A stretch of DNA of 64,000 nucleotides from Bog-473 sp052148295 (GTDB lineage: Bacteria; Actinomycetota; Acidimicrobiia; Acidimicrobiales; RAAP-2). The position numbers were made by a program, and so were the translations under genes. Positions within the stretch are counted from its first letter, which is position 1; the number at the start of each line of letters is the position of its first letter. The stretch is taken from positions 5,809 through 69,808 of the forward strand of contig JBKQIP010000065.1 of the NCBI GenBank assembly GCA_052148295.1, written 5' to 3'. Below the pieces are notes generated by a model that made no database searches, had not been told where the DNA came from, and was given only the letters and a program-made list of their open reading frames with translations. Below are positions 1 through 7,294 of this stretch, one piece after another.

Positions 1-264
1 GGCGAACAGGTCGGGCCCGACCGTGTCGTCGTAGTAGAGGCGCAGCAGCTTGCGACGTTGTGCCACCAGGTCCTCGACACCGTGACGCGAGCGCCGAGTG
101 CGGACGCCTCCGCCGGCCTTTCGGGCCGGCGTTCGGGCCCGCTCGAGCTCCGTGCGGATGGCGGCCTGCAGTTCCACGTCGTCGCCGATGAGCCGCAGCC
201 CCAACACGGCGGCCCGCAGCAGGCCGAGGTTGCTGCGGCAAGGCCGCGCGCAGCCCTCGCCCCG
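1..264 (-). pseudogene. Serine recombinase C-terminal fragment, cut by the window edge
   Basis: Read on the minus strand with codons in register with bases 3-1, the frame is open and contains VEDLVAQRRKLLRLYYDD near the edge. In large serine recombinases a charged segment of this kind, with QRRKLL followed by YY and acidic residues, lies in the coiled region near the C terminus. The preceding ELQAAIRTELERAR fits the helix before it. No catalytic domain or zinc-ribbon cysteines are found upstream: at about 264-283 this frame gives way to an unrelated rep-like frame. I infer a truncated integrase remnant. The call rests on a short motif remembered from the family, and the rest of the gene would lie left of the window. 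Confidence 0.5.
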
Positions 265-266
265 CC

Positions 267-731
267 GAGGGAGAGGTCCCAACCCTGCCAGTCGGCGAAG
301 AGATCGACGCGGTTGACGCAGAAACGCAGTTGTCGTGGTTCGAGATCGAGGATCTCCTGCAGTGTGGTCACCGCGGCCTCGGGGCCGACGGCGTGCAGGA
401 ACTCGGAGCGAGGCTGGACGCGCACCGTCGGGAGGTGGCGACTGGTGGAGATGCCGATGCGGGTCATCGCATGCTCGAGGCAGAAGCGGTACTTGCCCCA
501 GCCGTGTGGGGTGATGCCGAAGACGAGCTCGCCGAGCTCGAAGGGCGCCGGGCGCTTCGCCTCGCCGGCCCACGCTCGACCATCCTCGAGGCGATCCAGA
601 AATCGTTTGGGTATTTCCGCCCGTCCGGACACGTAGAGGGCGTCGACTCCGGACGCCAGCTCGCGCAACGGCCCAACTGGCGAATTTGCGACTAGGCGTT
701 CAGCGGCCGTGGGGAGTGCCTCGGCAAGCGA
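267..731 (-). pseudogene. Replication-initiator-like protein fragment
   Basis: The minus-strand frame reads from just after a TGA at 732-734 down to about 267. It gives protein-like sequence including PLRELASGVDALYVSGRAEI, FGITPHGWGKYRFCLEHA and RFCVNRVDLFADWQGWDLS. The last segment resembles replication-initiator-like proteins of actinobacterial integrative elements (recognised from memory, no search). No acceptable start codon follows the TGA, and the C-terminal part is replaced near 267 by a serine-recombinase tail in another frame. It is therefore an incomplete gene at both ends. It reads in the same frame as the upstream HTH-like fragment, separated only by the TGA, so the two may once have been adjacent element genes or one gene with a nonsense change. 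Confidence 0.5.
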
Positions 732-1001
732 TCAGTGGAAGAAGCCGGGACGTCGGTCGGCGATCCGGCGCTCGATGCCGGCGGCCCAGGCGTTCTCGAG
801 GTCGAGTCGGATCCAGGGGAAGGAGTAGTCGTCGGGATGGGCGCCGTACCGAGCGCGGAACCGCCGCACCTTGCGAAAGATGGTGGCGCGGTGCCAGCCA
901 CCCTCTTCGAGCGCGGCGAACCCGCCCGCCATGTGCCAGGCCACCCAGAAGCCGAGGCCTTGACCGGCCCTGTAGGTCTGGGGTGCGATCTGTACGTCAA
1001 T
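732..1001 (-). pseudogene. Helix-turn-helix-like element protein, start missing
   Basis: About 85 residues are open on the minus strand, with AGQGLGFWVAWHMAGGF, then GGWHRATIFRKVRRFRARYG and PDDYSFPWIRLDLENAWAAG. The middle segment looks like a helix-turn-helix (WHRATIFRKV as recognition helix) followed by a conserved tail. It lies directly upstream of the rep-like fragment in the same orientation and frame, as small accessory genes of actinobacterial plasmids and integrative elements often do. No ATG, GTG or TTG start fits; ATT at 999-1001 is the only near-cognate possibility, and this end now overlaps the promoter of the divergent toxin-antitoxin pair. It is probably a truncated remnant. 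Confidence 0.45.
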
Positions 1002-1012
1002 TGGCGTACAAT
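991..1012 (+). promoter_or_regulatory. Toxin-antitoxin promoter with palindromic operator
   Basis: TGTACGTCAATTGGCGTACA at 991-1010 matches its own reverse complement at 18 of 20 positions. It overlaps a -10 hexamer TACAAT (1007-1012). The predicted transcription start, 7-8 bases further on, falls at or one base before the antitoxin ATG at 1020, so the message would be leaderless. Antitoxins of this class usually bind their own promoter; the placement over the -10 element fits autorepression. No clear -35 box is visible. Confidence 0.7.
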
Positions 1013-1019
1013 AAAACTT

Positions 1020-1295
1020 ATGGCATCGAAGACGGAGCGACTGAGCCTGCGGCTGACCCCCGAACAGGACGCCGTCCTGCGGCGGGCGGCGGATGCCCGA
1101 GGGGAGTCGGCCAACGACTTCGTCGTGCGCAACGCCGTCGAGGCGGCCGAGATGGAGCTCGCTGACCGGCGGGTCTTCGTGGTCGACGACTCGGCGTGGG
1201 AAGAACTCCAGGAACTGTTGTCGCGTCCGCCGGCCCTCCCGCCGGCGATGGTCAAGCTCCTGTCCAACGCGTCGATTCTCGAACGCCCCGTCTAG
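1020..1295 (+). CDS. DUF1778 family antitoxin (TacA-like)
   Basis: This is a 91-residue antitoxin of a type II toxin-antitoxin pair. The N-terminal half is a ribbon-helix-helix DNA-binding segment (residues 2-50, ERLSLRLTPEQDAVLRRAA then ANDFVVRNAVEAAE), typical of DUF1778/TacA proteins that dimerise on operator DNA. The C-terminal part (FVVDDSAWEELQELLSRPP) is the toxin-neutralising tail. The length is normal for the family. The ATG at 1020 is chosen because the ribbon-helix-helix starts immediately after it and a -10 box lies 8 bases upstream; there is no Shine-Dalgarno sequence. It ends TAGTG, so its stop overlaps the GTG of the toxin by one base, indicating translational coupling. Confidence 0.9.
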   Translation: MASKTERLSLRLTPEQDAVLRRAADARGESANDFVVRNAVEAAEMELADRRVFVVDDSAWEELQELLSRPPALPPAMVKLLSNASILERPV

Positions 1296-1780
1296 TGGCC
1301 TACGCCGGTCCCGTGATCCTGACCGGCGACCACGTCCTCGAGAGGTTCGATTGCGGCAAGCCGGCTCTCGACGAGTGGCTCCGGAATCGAGCGCTGGCGA
1401 ACCAGGCGTCGGGCGCGAGCAGGACATGGGTCGTTGTCGAAGAGAGCTTTTCCGACGTCGTCGCCTACTACGCCTCGTCGACCGCATCGATCATGCGTTC
1501 GGCAGCACCCACTCGCGTTCGAAAGAACCAACCAGAGCAAATCCCCGCCATCCTCCTGGCTCGCATGGCGGTCGATCGGAGGCACACAGGTATGGGGCTC
1601 GGCGCAGCACTTCTGAAACACTTCATGCTTAAAGCCCTTGAGGTAGCGCAATCGGTCGGGGTCCGCGTGATCCTGATCCACGCCAAGGACGACGCAGCCA
1701 AGGACTTCTACAGCCACTACGGATTCGTCGAATCCCCGTTCGATCCGCTCACCTTGATGCTGCTGCTCGGGGATCTCTAA
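1295..1780 (+). CDS. GNAT acetyltransferase toxin (TacT-like)
   Basis: This 161-residue GNAT-fold protein is the toxin partner of the DUF1778 antitoxin. TacT-type toxins use acetyl-CoA to acetylate the amino group of charged aminoacyl-tRNA and so block translation. Hallmarks are FDCGKPALDEWLRNRAL near the N terminus, SRTWVVVEE, the acetyl-CoA loop RRHTGMGLGAALLKH (the Q/RxxGxG/A pattern), and the C-terminal AKDFYSHYGFVESP with the conserved tyrosine pair. It starts at GTG 1295, one base inside the antitoxin stop, an arrangement typical for the pair. All family landmarks are present and there is no frameshift, so the pair may be functional even though it sits against decayed mobile-element genes. 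Confidence 0.9.
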   Translation: MAYAGPVILTGDHVLERFDCGKPALDEWLRNRALANQASGASRTWVVVEESFSDVVAYYASSTASIMRSAAPTRVRKNQPEQIPAILLARMAVDRRHTGMGLGAALLKHFMLKALEVAQSVGVRVILIHAKDDAAKDFYSHYGFVESPFDPLTLMLLLGDL

Positions 1781-1857
1781 GGAACAACAGATCGGCGTCG
1801 TCGCGCTAACGGTAGCAAGCGAAAGGCCAGATTCGAGGAGCAAAGTGGCTCCCCAGG

Positions 1858-1873
1858 CCGGCGAAGTGGGACA
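1858..1873 (+). repeat. Dispersed 16-bp motif, copy A
   Basis: CCGGCGAAGTGGGACA lies in the gap between the toxin gene and the DUF4235 gene. It is identical to copy B at 2344 and shares CCGGCG at positions 1-6 and GGG-R-CA at the end with four more intergenic copies (2939, 3163, 5216 and, inverted, 10956). Confidence 0.75.
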
Positions 1874-1993
1874 GTCTCAATGCGATCGAGGATCGTGCCC
1901 ATGGGGATTGGGGTGCGTGAAATCGTATGGTCCCCGATCGGTGGCGGAACTTCAGTTGAAGCCCGGTGGTAGGGGGGGCATCATTGGAGCCAG

Positions 1994-2329
1994 ATGGAGG
2001 AGGCTCGTTACCACCACACCTGGAGGCCTCACAAGCCTGTCAACGCCAGCCCCGAGCAGAAGAACCTGGGCTGGAAGGTGGTTAACGCCGCCTCGGTGGC
2101 CGTGGGTGCCATCGTGACCCAGCGCCTGCTCACCATGGCATGGCGTCTAGTGCGGCACGAGCCCCCTCCGAGCGGACCGGCGGACCGCACAGTTACCTGG
2201 GGTGCCGCCCTCACTTGGGCCACCTCCATGGCCGTGGGCATCGCCGTTTCCCGAGTGGTCGCCGTGCGACTGTCCGGCAAGGTCTGGGAGAGAACGGTGC
2301 ACGAGCCGCCCCCAGAAGCGCCCTCCTAG
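1994..2329 (+). CDS. DUF4235 family membrane protein
   Basis: A 111-residue protein matching the actinobacterial DUF4235 pattern: a lysine-containing start of the domain (LGWKVVNAASVAVGAIVTQR), a tryptophan-rich first membrane segment (MAWRLV), then a PPP linker, and a second segment (WGAALTWATSMAVGIAVSRVV) ending VWERTVHEPPPE. Two membrane helices are predicted, at about residues 25-48 and 72-92. The function of DUF4235 is unknown. ATG 1994 lacks an obvious ribosome-binding site. The gene stands alone between two identical copies of the 16-bp motif (1858 and 2344), unrelated to its neighbours. Confidence 0.75.
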   Translation: MEEARYHHTWRPHKPVNASPEQKNLGWKVVNAASVAVGAIVTQRLLTMAWRLVRHEPPPSGPADRTVTWGAALTWATSMAVGIAVSRVVAVRLSGKVWERTVHEPPPEAPS

Positions 2330-2343
2330 CCTGTCAGCCCTTC

Positions 2344-2359
2344 CCGGCGAAGTGGGACA
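2344..2359 (+). repeat. Dispersed 16-bp motif, copy B
   Basis: CCGGCGAAGTGGGACA begins 15 bases after the DUF4235 stop codon and is an exact copy of the motif at 1858, so the DUF4235 gene is bracketed by a direct repeat. Confidence 0.75.
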
Positions 2360-2395
2360 CCCTCGGGTCGCGTCACACGTTGAAACATTGCGGCC

Positions 2396-2866
2396 TCAGC
2401 TGGACCTGCGTTTCTGCCTGATTGTCACTGTGAACGCCACGGTGGCCACTTCCGTTCCCCCCGCGTCCGTCACCACCACTGGCACCTCGACTTCGATGCC
2501 CGTTCCCGCAACCAGCTGCGTCTTGGCCTGTTCGATCTCCGCTGGATCGACTGTGCCCCTGGCTTCCACCACACCGCGAGCCGGTGCCAAGTACTCGATC
2601 GTTGCCCGCTTGACGACCGTGTAGCTCTGTGCGGCGAGGTCAAGCATGTCGGCAACGACCGCGCCGGCTCCGGCCACTTCGGCCAGGCCGTACAGGACAG
2701 CCGCGTTGATCGTGCCGTTGTGGTTGAGATGTTTGGGCTTGGGAGCCAATCGGATAATGGCGGTACCCCCACCGGCGCTTATCGGCTCGAATGCTAGGAA
2801 CTGGATGAATCCCTGCTGACTGAAGTGCTCGACTGCGTCCACTGGCTCACGATTGCACAGAGGCAC
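2396..2866 (-). CDS. Hotdog-fold thioesterase (DUF4442/PaaI-like)
   Basis: A 156-residue protein with the single-domain hotdog layout: a central helix in HLNHNGTINAAVLYGLAEVAGAGA (about residues 46-70) followed by strands including YTVVKRATIEYLAPARGVVEARG. The HNGTINA segment corresponds to the HxGxxxA/T active-site loop of PaaI-type and DUF4442-type acyl-CoA thioesterases, which hydrolyse acyl-CoA. The substrate cannot be read from sequence. Start ATG is at 2866. The gene is alone, flanked downstream by motif copy B and upstream by copy C. It has no pathway neighbours, so its role is inferred only from the fold. Confidence 0.7.
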   Translation of the reverse strand: MPLCNREPVDAVEHFSQQGFIQFLAFEPISAGGGTAIIRLAPKPKHLNHNGTINAAVLYGLAEVAGAGAVVADMLDLAAQSYTVVKRATIEYLAPARGVVEARGTVDPAEIEQAKTQLVAGTGIEVEVPVVVTDAGGTEVATVAFTVTIRQKRRSS

Positions 2867-2938
2867 GTGGGCCGCCTTGGAGGCTCTGAAGGGTCTCCAG
2901 GGAGAGCCATGCGGCGGACGGTGACCTAGCGCTCCGTC

Positions 2939-2954
2939 CCGGCGTACCGGGGCA
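2939..2954 (+). repeat. Dispersed 16-bp motif, copy C
   Basis: CCGGCGTACCGGGGCA lies upstream of the thioesterase start and just before the Cys-rich mini-protein. It shares CCGGCG and GGGGCA with the family; like copy A it is followed by GTCTC. Confidence 0.65.
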
Positions 2955-2980
2955 GTCTCTGACCTGATTCACTTATCGTT

Positions 2981-3154
2981 GTGGATGAGTTTCCTCTACC
3001 CGTCGACGGTGGCACGTGCCCAGTTTGCGGGCACGCAGAAGTCCAGCACACCTTCTGGTCCCCGGATTCCTGGTGCGATGGCTGGGCGCATTGCAACATC
3101 GCTGGATGCACTACCTGTTGGCGCTCCTGGACAGGTCATCCGCCGAAAGAATAG
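2981..3154 (+). CDS. Small Cys-rich zinc-ribbon-like protein
   Basis: A 57-codon frame from GTG 2981 to TAG 3152-3154. It encodes GGTCPVCGHAEVQHTFW, then WCDGWAHCNIAGCTTCWRSW. The CPxCGH pair, a second Cys/His group and five tryptophans look like a compact zinc-binding fold; such patterned cysteine spacing is unlikely by chance. No Shine-Dalgarno sequence is visible and I do not recognise a named family. It lies between motif copies C and D, so it looks like another independent small unit. The function is unknown. The alternative is a fragment of a larger zinc-binding protein. Confidence 0.5.
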   Translation: MDEFPLPVDGGTCPVCGHAEVQHTFWSPDSWCDGWAHCNIAGCTTCWRSWTGHPPKE

Positions 3155-3162
3155 GGACAAGT

Positions 3163-3178
3163 CCGGCGAACTGGGGCA
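3163..3178 (+). repeat. Dispersed 16-bp motif, copy D
   Basis: CCGGCGAACTGGGGCA lies nine bases after the stop of the Cys-rich mini-protein and 16 bases before the 3' end of the convergent aldo/keto reductase gene. Confidence 0.65.
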
Positions 3179-3193
3179 GGTGGAGGCTGACGT

Positions 3194-4174
3194 TCAGCGG
3201 TCGATTCTGGCCATGTTCGCCTCGTCGTGCCGAGCGCCAGCGGCGGGCGTGAGACTGTTCAACCGGGCAATCTGCTCGGGACTGAGCTGAACACCGTCGG
3301 CTGCTGTGTTCTCCTCGACACGCGCCACCCGCCGGGTGCCTGGGATGGGGGTAATGGCGTCTCCTTGAGCCAGCAGCCAGGCCAGGGCGATCTGCGCCGG
3401 GGTGGCTCCGGCCTCGGAAGCCACTGCCTCGACCTCATCGATGATCCGGAGATTGCGCTCGAAGTTCTCGCCGACGAAGCGTGGGTTGGTCTTGCGCCAG
3501 TCGTCGTAAGGGATGTCGTCCACCGTGCGGATCTGGCCGGTGAGGAAGCCATGGCCCAGTGGTGAGTAGGGCACGAAGCCGATGCCAAGTTCACGCAGGA
3601 GCGGGAGCAGCTGGTCCTCTGGATCCCGGGTCCACAAGGAGTACTCGGTCTGGAGTGCGGCGACTGGGTGCACGGCATGGGCACGGCGGATCGTGTCCGG
3701 TCCGGCTTCGGAGAGACCGATGAAACGGACCTTGCCCTCGGTCACCAGCTCGGCCAGAACGCCAACGGTTTCCTCGATCGGGGTGCTCGGGTCGACCCGG
3801 TGTTGGTAGTAGAGGTCGATGTGGTCGGTCCCGAGCCGCTGGAGCGAACCCTCCACTGCGATCCGGACGCTCTGCGGGGAGCTGTCGGGGACGCCGGCGT
3901 CTCGGCCCGAATGAGAGAGGACGCCAAACTTCGTGGCCACCACCACCTCGTCACGGCGACCCTTGATGGCCCGACCCACCAGCTCTTCGCTGTGGAAGGG
4001 GCTATAGACTTCGGCGGTGTCGATGTGGGTGACGCCGAGCTCGAGCGCTCGGTGGATCGTGCGGATCGATTCGTCGTCGTCGAGATCTCCCCCTGAGGTG
4101 TAGATGCCGGCCATGGTCATCGAGCCGAGGCCGATGCGGGAGACGTCGAGTCCCCCCAAAGAGATGTGCTTCAT
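3194..4174 (-). CDS. Aldo/keto reductase
   Basis: A 326-residue NADPH-dependent aldo/keto reductase with a TIM barrel. The catalytic tetrad is visible: Asp in HIDTAEVYS, Tyr in the same strand, Lys in VVVATKFG and His in DLYYQHRVD. The cofactor-binding end carries ITPIPGTRRVARVEEN, where Arg residues contact the NADPH phosphate. Start ATG 4174 (MKHISLGGLDVSRIGLG) is chosen over an in-frame ATG 39 bases upstream because it matches the usual N terminus. It is transcribed divergently from an XRE/MmyB-type regulator; AKR or SDR genes next to such regulators are a common actinobacterial arrangement, which suggests the regulator controls this gene. Confidence 0.9.
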   Translation of the reverse strand: MKHISLGGLDVSRIGLGSMTMAGIYTSGGDLDDDESIRTIHRALELGVTHIDTAEVYSPFHSEELVGRAIKGRRDEVVVATKFGVLSHSGRDAGVPDSSPQSVRIAVEGSLQRLGTDHIDLYYQHRVDPSTPIEETVGVLAELVTEGKVRFIGLSEAGPDTIRRAHAVHPVAALQTEYSLWTRDPEDQLLPLLRELGIGFVPYSPLGHGFLTGQIRTVDDIPYDDWRKTNPRFVGENFERNLRIIDEVEAVASEAGATPAQIALAWLLAQGDAITPIPGTRRVARVEENTAADGVQLSPEQIARLNSLTPAAGARHDEANMARIDR

Positions 4175-4265
4175 AACTGGCTCCAAACTCGTCGTTGTTG
4201 TGATGCAACCCATCGAACACCCGTCCGATCACTTGGAGAAGTCCCTGATGAAGGGTGTACTGGCA

Positions 4266-4291
4266 GGGCACCTCAGGGCGAGGGGGTGCCC
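4266..4291 (+). promoter_or_regulatory. Inverted repeat in the AKR/regulator divergent promoter
   Basis: GGGCACC (4266-4272) and GGTGCCC (4285-4291) form a 7-bp inverted repeat with a 12-base spacer, ending nine bases before the regulator start. It is a plausible operator for the XRE protein, which would let it act on both divergent genes. Binding is inferred only. Confidence 0.4.
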
Positions 4292-4300
4292 GATACGGTG

Positions 4301-5194
4301 ATGGTCGTGGACACACCCGAGCTGCGCAACGACGTAAGGGAATTCCTCACGTCCCGCCGGGCGAAGGTCACTCCTCAGCAGGCCGGACTTCCCGCCGGGC
4401 GCAACCGCCGAGTCCCTGGGCTGCGCCGCAGCGAGGTGGCCTCGCTGGCCGGGATGAGCGTGGAGTACTACTCCCGACTTGAGCGCGGGAACCTGGCAGG
4501 CGTATCTGAAGAGGTGCTCGAATCCCTCTGCCGCGCCCTCGAGCTGGACGAAGCCGAAGGGGCCCACCTTCACGACCTCGCCCGGGCTGCTGCCTCGAGA
4601 CCAGCTCCACGGAAGCGAGCTCAGCTCGAATCCGTCCGCCAGAGCCTGCAGGCCACCCTCGATGCCATCACCAACGCGCCTGCGGTGATCAACAACGGCC
4701 GCGGTGACGTGGTGGCAGCCAACACCCTTGCAAGAGCACTCTTCTCGGAGATGTTCGTCGCTTCGCCACGGCGACCGGTGAACAACGCCCGGTTCGTGTT
4801 CCTCGATCCACGTGCCACGACCTTCTACCGGGACTGGTCGAAGGCCGCCGACGACACCGTTGCCATCCTGCGCACGCAAGCCGGACAAGATCCCCACAAC
4901 AGGGCCCTCTCCGATCTCGTCGGAGAGTTGTCCACGCAGAGTGAAGAGTTCCGGACTCGCTGGGCCGCTCACAACGTCCGACAGCACTTCACGGGCACCA
5001 AGCGGGTTCGACACCCGGCGGTGGGGGACATCGAGGTCACCTACGAGGTATTCGACGTCTCCACCGATAGCGACCTGAGGCTCGTCGTCTACACGACACA
5101 GCCCGGCTCGCCCAGCGAGGACGCGCTGAAGCTCCTCGCGAGTTGGAGCGCCACGGAGGCACACACCGTCGAGGACCTGACCACACGCCCATAG
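4301..5194 (+). CDS. XRE-family regulator with MmyB-like ligand domain
   Basis: A 297-residue transcription regulator. Residues about 10-80 are an XRE helix-turn-helix (LRRSEVASLAGMSVEYYSRL is the DNA-reading part, with the R-RxPGLRR signature of the MmyB group). Residues about 105-270 are the MmyB-like PAS-type ligand pocket (TNAPAVINNGRGDVVAANT, then ALFSEMF and WSKAADDTVAILR). In Streptomyces MmyB such pockets bind a fatty acid. Start ATG 4301 directly follows an in-frame GTG at 4298; either could be used. It is divergent from the aldo/keto reductase, with an inverted repeat in the shared promoter, and probably regulates both. Confidence 0.88.
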   Translation: MVVDTPELRNDVREFLTSRRAKVTPQQAGLPAGRNRRVPGLRRSEVASLAGMSVEYYSRLERGNLAGVSEEVLESLCRALELDEAEGAHLHDLARAAASRPAPRKRAQLESVRQSLQATLDAITNAPAVINNGRGDVVAANTLARALFSEMFVASPRRPVNNARFVFLDPRATTFYRDWSKAADDTVAILRTQAGQDPHNRALSDLVGELSTQSEEFRTRWAAHNVRQHFTGTKRVRHPAVGDIEVTYEVFDVSTDSDLRLVVYTTQPGSPSEDALKLLASWSATEAHTVEDLTTRP

Positions 5195-5215
5195 GAGCGC
5201 TCAGTCGTACCCAGG

Positions 5216-5231
5216 CCGGCGATAGGGGGCA
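5216..5231 (+). repeat. Dispersed 16-bp motif, copy E
   Basis: CCGGCGATAGGGGGCA lies 21 bases after the stop of the XRE regulator, between convergent genes. It keeps CCGGCG and GGGGCA but is the most diverged copy in the middle. Confidence 0.5.
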
Positions 5232-5272
5232 CCCCTGACTGCTGCTTGGATTGCCCGCCGTTGGGACGTAGC

Positions 5273-6499
5273 TCAGCCCTTGTAGGCGGCCTCCTCGGCG
5301 CGTACGTCGCTGACGAGGTTGCCCATTGACAAGTTGATGTCGTCGAGGTGATAGCCGAAAGTGGGACCGAGCGGCTCGGCGGGCAGGGGTCTCACGTCTC
5401 CCGCAGGTGCGTTGTGGGTGACCTGGAGCCAGGTGGCGCCATCCGTGCTCTCACAGGAAGCCGAGTACATGTCCGGATAGGTGACCCACGGCGTGGTGAC
5501 GGCGGGAGGCGGGAGTACCTGTGCTGGCAAGGGCTGCACGGCGGCCAACGGGAAGGAGGAGGCCAGTTCGCCGGTTCCCCCGCCGATTGAGGCTGGGTTG
5601 ACGCAGACCACATGGACACCGGTCGTTTGGGTCTGTCCGTAGTTGAGGCTTATCCCCTGACCAGCCCGCCCGAACATGGAGTTTGCCGGGGGTTCGGAGG
5701 GGAAAGACGAGAAGGCGATCACACAACTGGTCTGGTCGGCCTTCGTGCACACCTGGAGATGCTGGAAAGTGACCCCGACTTCCTTGCCGTCAGGGACGGT
5801 GACGTTGCCTCCGGCGATGATGGCCACCACGACCTTGTGCCTGAGCGACGCGTCGTCGTCGACCTGGGATTGCAGCAGCCGGATCATCATGACCGAGCCC
5901 TGGGAGTGACTGATCAAGATGATGGGGTGACCCTTGTCGTAATGAGCAAGGAAGTCCTTCCAGGCCGAGAGCACGCTCGCATACGCGATGTTGCCAGCGT
6001 CGGGACTGGCGCCACCACCACCAAAGAGAGCGTGAACCGTGATCTGCCGGTACATGGGTGCCCAAACGTCACACACATCAGAGAAGGGAGCGGTCTGGGC
6101 CATGGCGTTCGATATCTCCGCCGGTTGCACCGTCAGGTCCGAGTTCACCGTTTCCTCTGGGCTGGCCGTTGGATAGAGGTAGAAGCAGTCGAACTTGCTG
6201 TTACCCGTTGCCACGGCGTGCTTGACGGTGCGCTTATTGCTCGCCGTGACGACCGTCGTGCTCAGATTCCCGGCGCACGGGTCGTCGCTGAGTCCGGGGC
6301 GGCACAACCACACGGTCCCCGCGGCATCGGTCCGAGCAACCCCGTTGGCGCTGGTGGACAGGGAAGCGGACGCCGCCGTTGGGAAGCTTCCAAGCGCAAC
6401 AAGACCAAGTAGAACCGCGACCACCAGACTGGTAATCGCGGTTCTCCAAGTCGAGATGGCTGGTATACGAGGGGCAGCTAACGACGGGTTCATTCTCAT
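5273..6499 (-). CDS. Secreted DUF3089 alpha/beta hydrolase
   Basis: A 408-residue exported protein of the DUF3089 family, an alpha/beta-hydrolase-fold group found in lipase-like and esterase-like proteins. The N terminus has a signal peptide (TSLVVAVLLGLVALGSF then AASAS). The mature part carries the family hallmark FDCFYLYPT, two GxGGASPDAGN-type loops, and the nucleophile elbow IILISHSQGSVMM with Ser in SHSQGS. Several paired cysteines suggest disulfides outside the cell. Start ATG 6499 (MRMNPSL) is preferred to an ATG at 6592 because it places the signal peptide near the N terminus. The substrate is unknown. The gene stands alone. Confidence 0.8.
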   Translation of the reverse strand: MRMNPSLAAPRIPAISTWRTAITSLVVAVLLGLVALGSFPTAASASLSTSANGVARTDAAGTVWLCRPGLSDDPCAGNLSTTVVTASNKRTVKHAVATGNSKFDCFYLYPTASPEETVNSDLTVQPAEISNAMAQTAPFSDVCDVWAPMYRQITVHALFGGGGASPDAGNIAYASVLSAWKDFLAHYDKGHPIILISHSQGSVMMIRLLQSQVDDDASLRHKVVVAIIAGGNVTVPDGKEVGVTFQHLQVCTKADQTSCVIAFSSFPSEPPANSMFGRAGQGISLNYGQTQTTGVHVVCVNPASIGGGTGELASSFPLAAVQPLPAQVLPPPAVTTPWVTYPDMYSASCESTDGATWLQVTHNAPAGDVRPLPAEPLGPTFGYHLDDINLSMGNLVSDVRAEEAAYKG

Positions 6500-6940
6500 G
6501 GTCCGGGACAAGCTAATCGCCGCTATGGCTGCTCGGTAGTCACGGTCCTCATGCCCCAGTTGTGCCGTTCGAGGCGCATGCAACTGTGGCAAGCGCGCAA
6601 CGAGAAATGATGCTGTTTGAGGGTGCTGTGTTACAGGGAACGCACCCTCCGGCCTTCGGCCGGCTCATCGTCCCAGGTCCATTAGGTCGGATCCGCCAAT
6701 CGGGATTCGAGTAGTTCGGCCCTCCGACACCCTGTTTGACTAGGTTAAATGTACGATTCTGGATTTCGGTGCATCGGCACCGATGGCGACCGTTACCCCC
6801 GCGTTGCCTAGTGAGATTTAACGGTTCTTCGGATTGTCAGCGGGGGTCTGCTGGTCTGACCACGTCCGTGCTCGCGGTAGTTGCTGCGCTCAATCCGGCA
6901 TATGGGCTAGGTGGCCGGAGCGGTTCAGGAGCCGGTGACG
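6500..6940. other. Region without a recognisable gene
   Basis: There is no convincing coding sequence or RNA gene. Two short hairpins are visible: CCGGCC-TTC-GGCCGG at about 6650 and CATCGG-CA-CCGATG at about 6773. GTTAAAT and ATTTAAC form a distant inverted pair around 6743-6825. The stretch is less GC-rich than its surroundings. Confidence 0.5.
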
Positions 6941-7294
6941 CTACCGCTGGGGCGCCTCTCGGGAAGCGTCGAAGGGACGACGAACGCTGCCGTGCACCGG
7001 TTCGGCACTAGCCAAGGCAGTTGCTATCCGGTCAAGGTGACGCGCCCACATTTGCGGATAGATTGCGGCATCCGCCGCACTCAGGTCGAAGAACTGCACC
7101 TTCACGCTTGTGCCGTCGCCTGTCGGGGTGAGCGTGATCTCAATGAACGTAGCTGTCGGCGTCCCTGTGTCGGCTCCTTGACGGTCCCAACTGAGCAGCA
7201 TGCGGTGCGGGGGGTCTACTTCGATGTAGCGGCCGGCAATTGCTATCCCGTCGAGGTCGAGGTGGAATGTCTCCCCCACGCGAGGAGCAGTCAC
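6941..7294 (-). pseudogene. SRPBCC/AHSA1-like domain, N-terminus lost
   Basis: The minus-strand frame encodes PRVGETFHLDLDGIAIAGRY, then IEVDPPHRMLLSWDRQG and ATFIEITLTPTGDGTSVKVQ. This matches the C-terminal two thirds of AHSA1-type SRPBCC domains (the EVDPPHR strand and TxxEITLTPxGDGT are hallmarks). The expected N-terminal 40-50 residues, with the first strand and helices containing a xxW motif, are not present upstream in any frame I could follow, so I regard this as truncated. It lies downstream of the TetR gene in the same direction; regulator plus SRPBCC pairs are common, so it may have been that regulator's partner. Confidence 0.55.
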
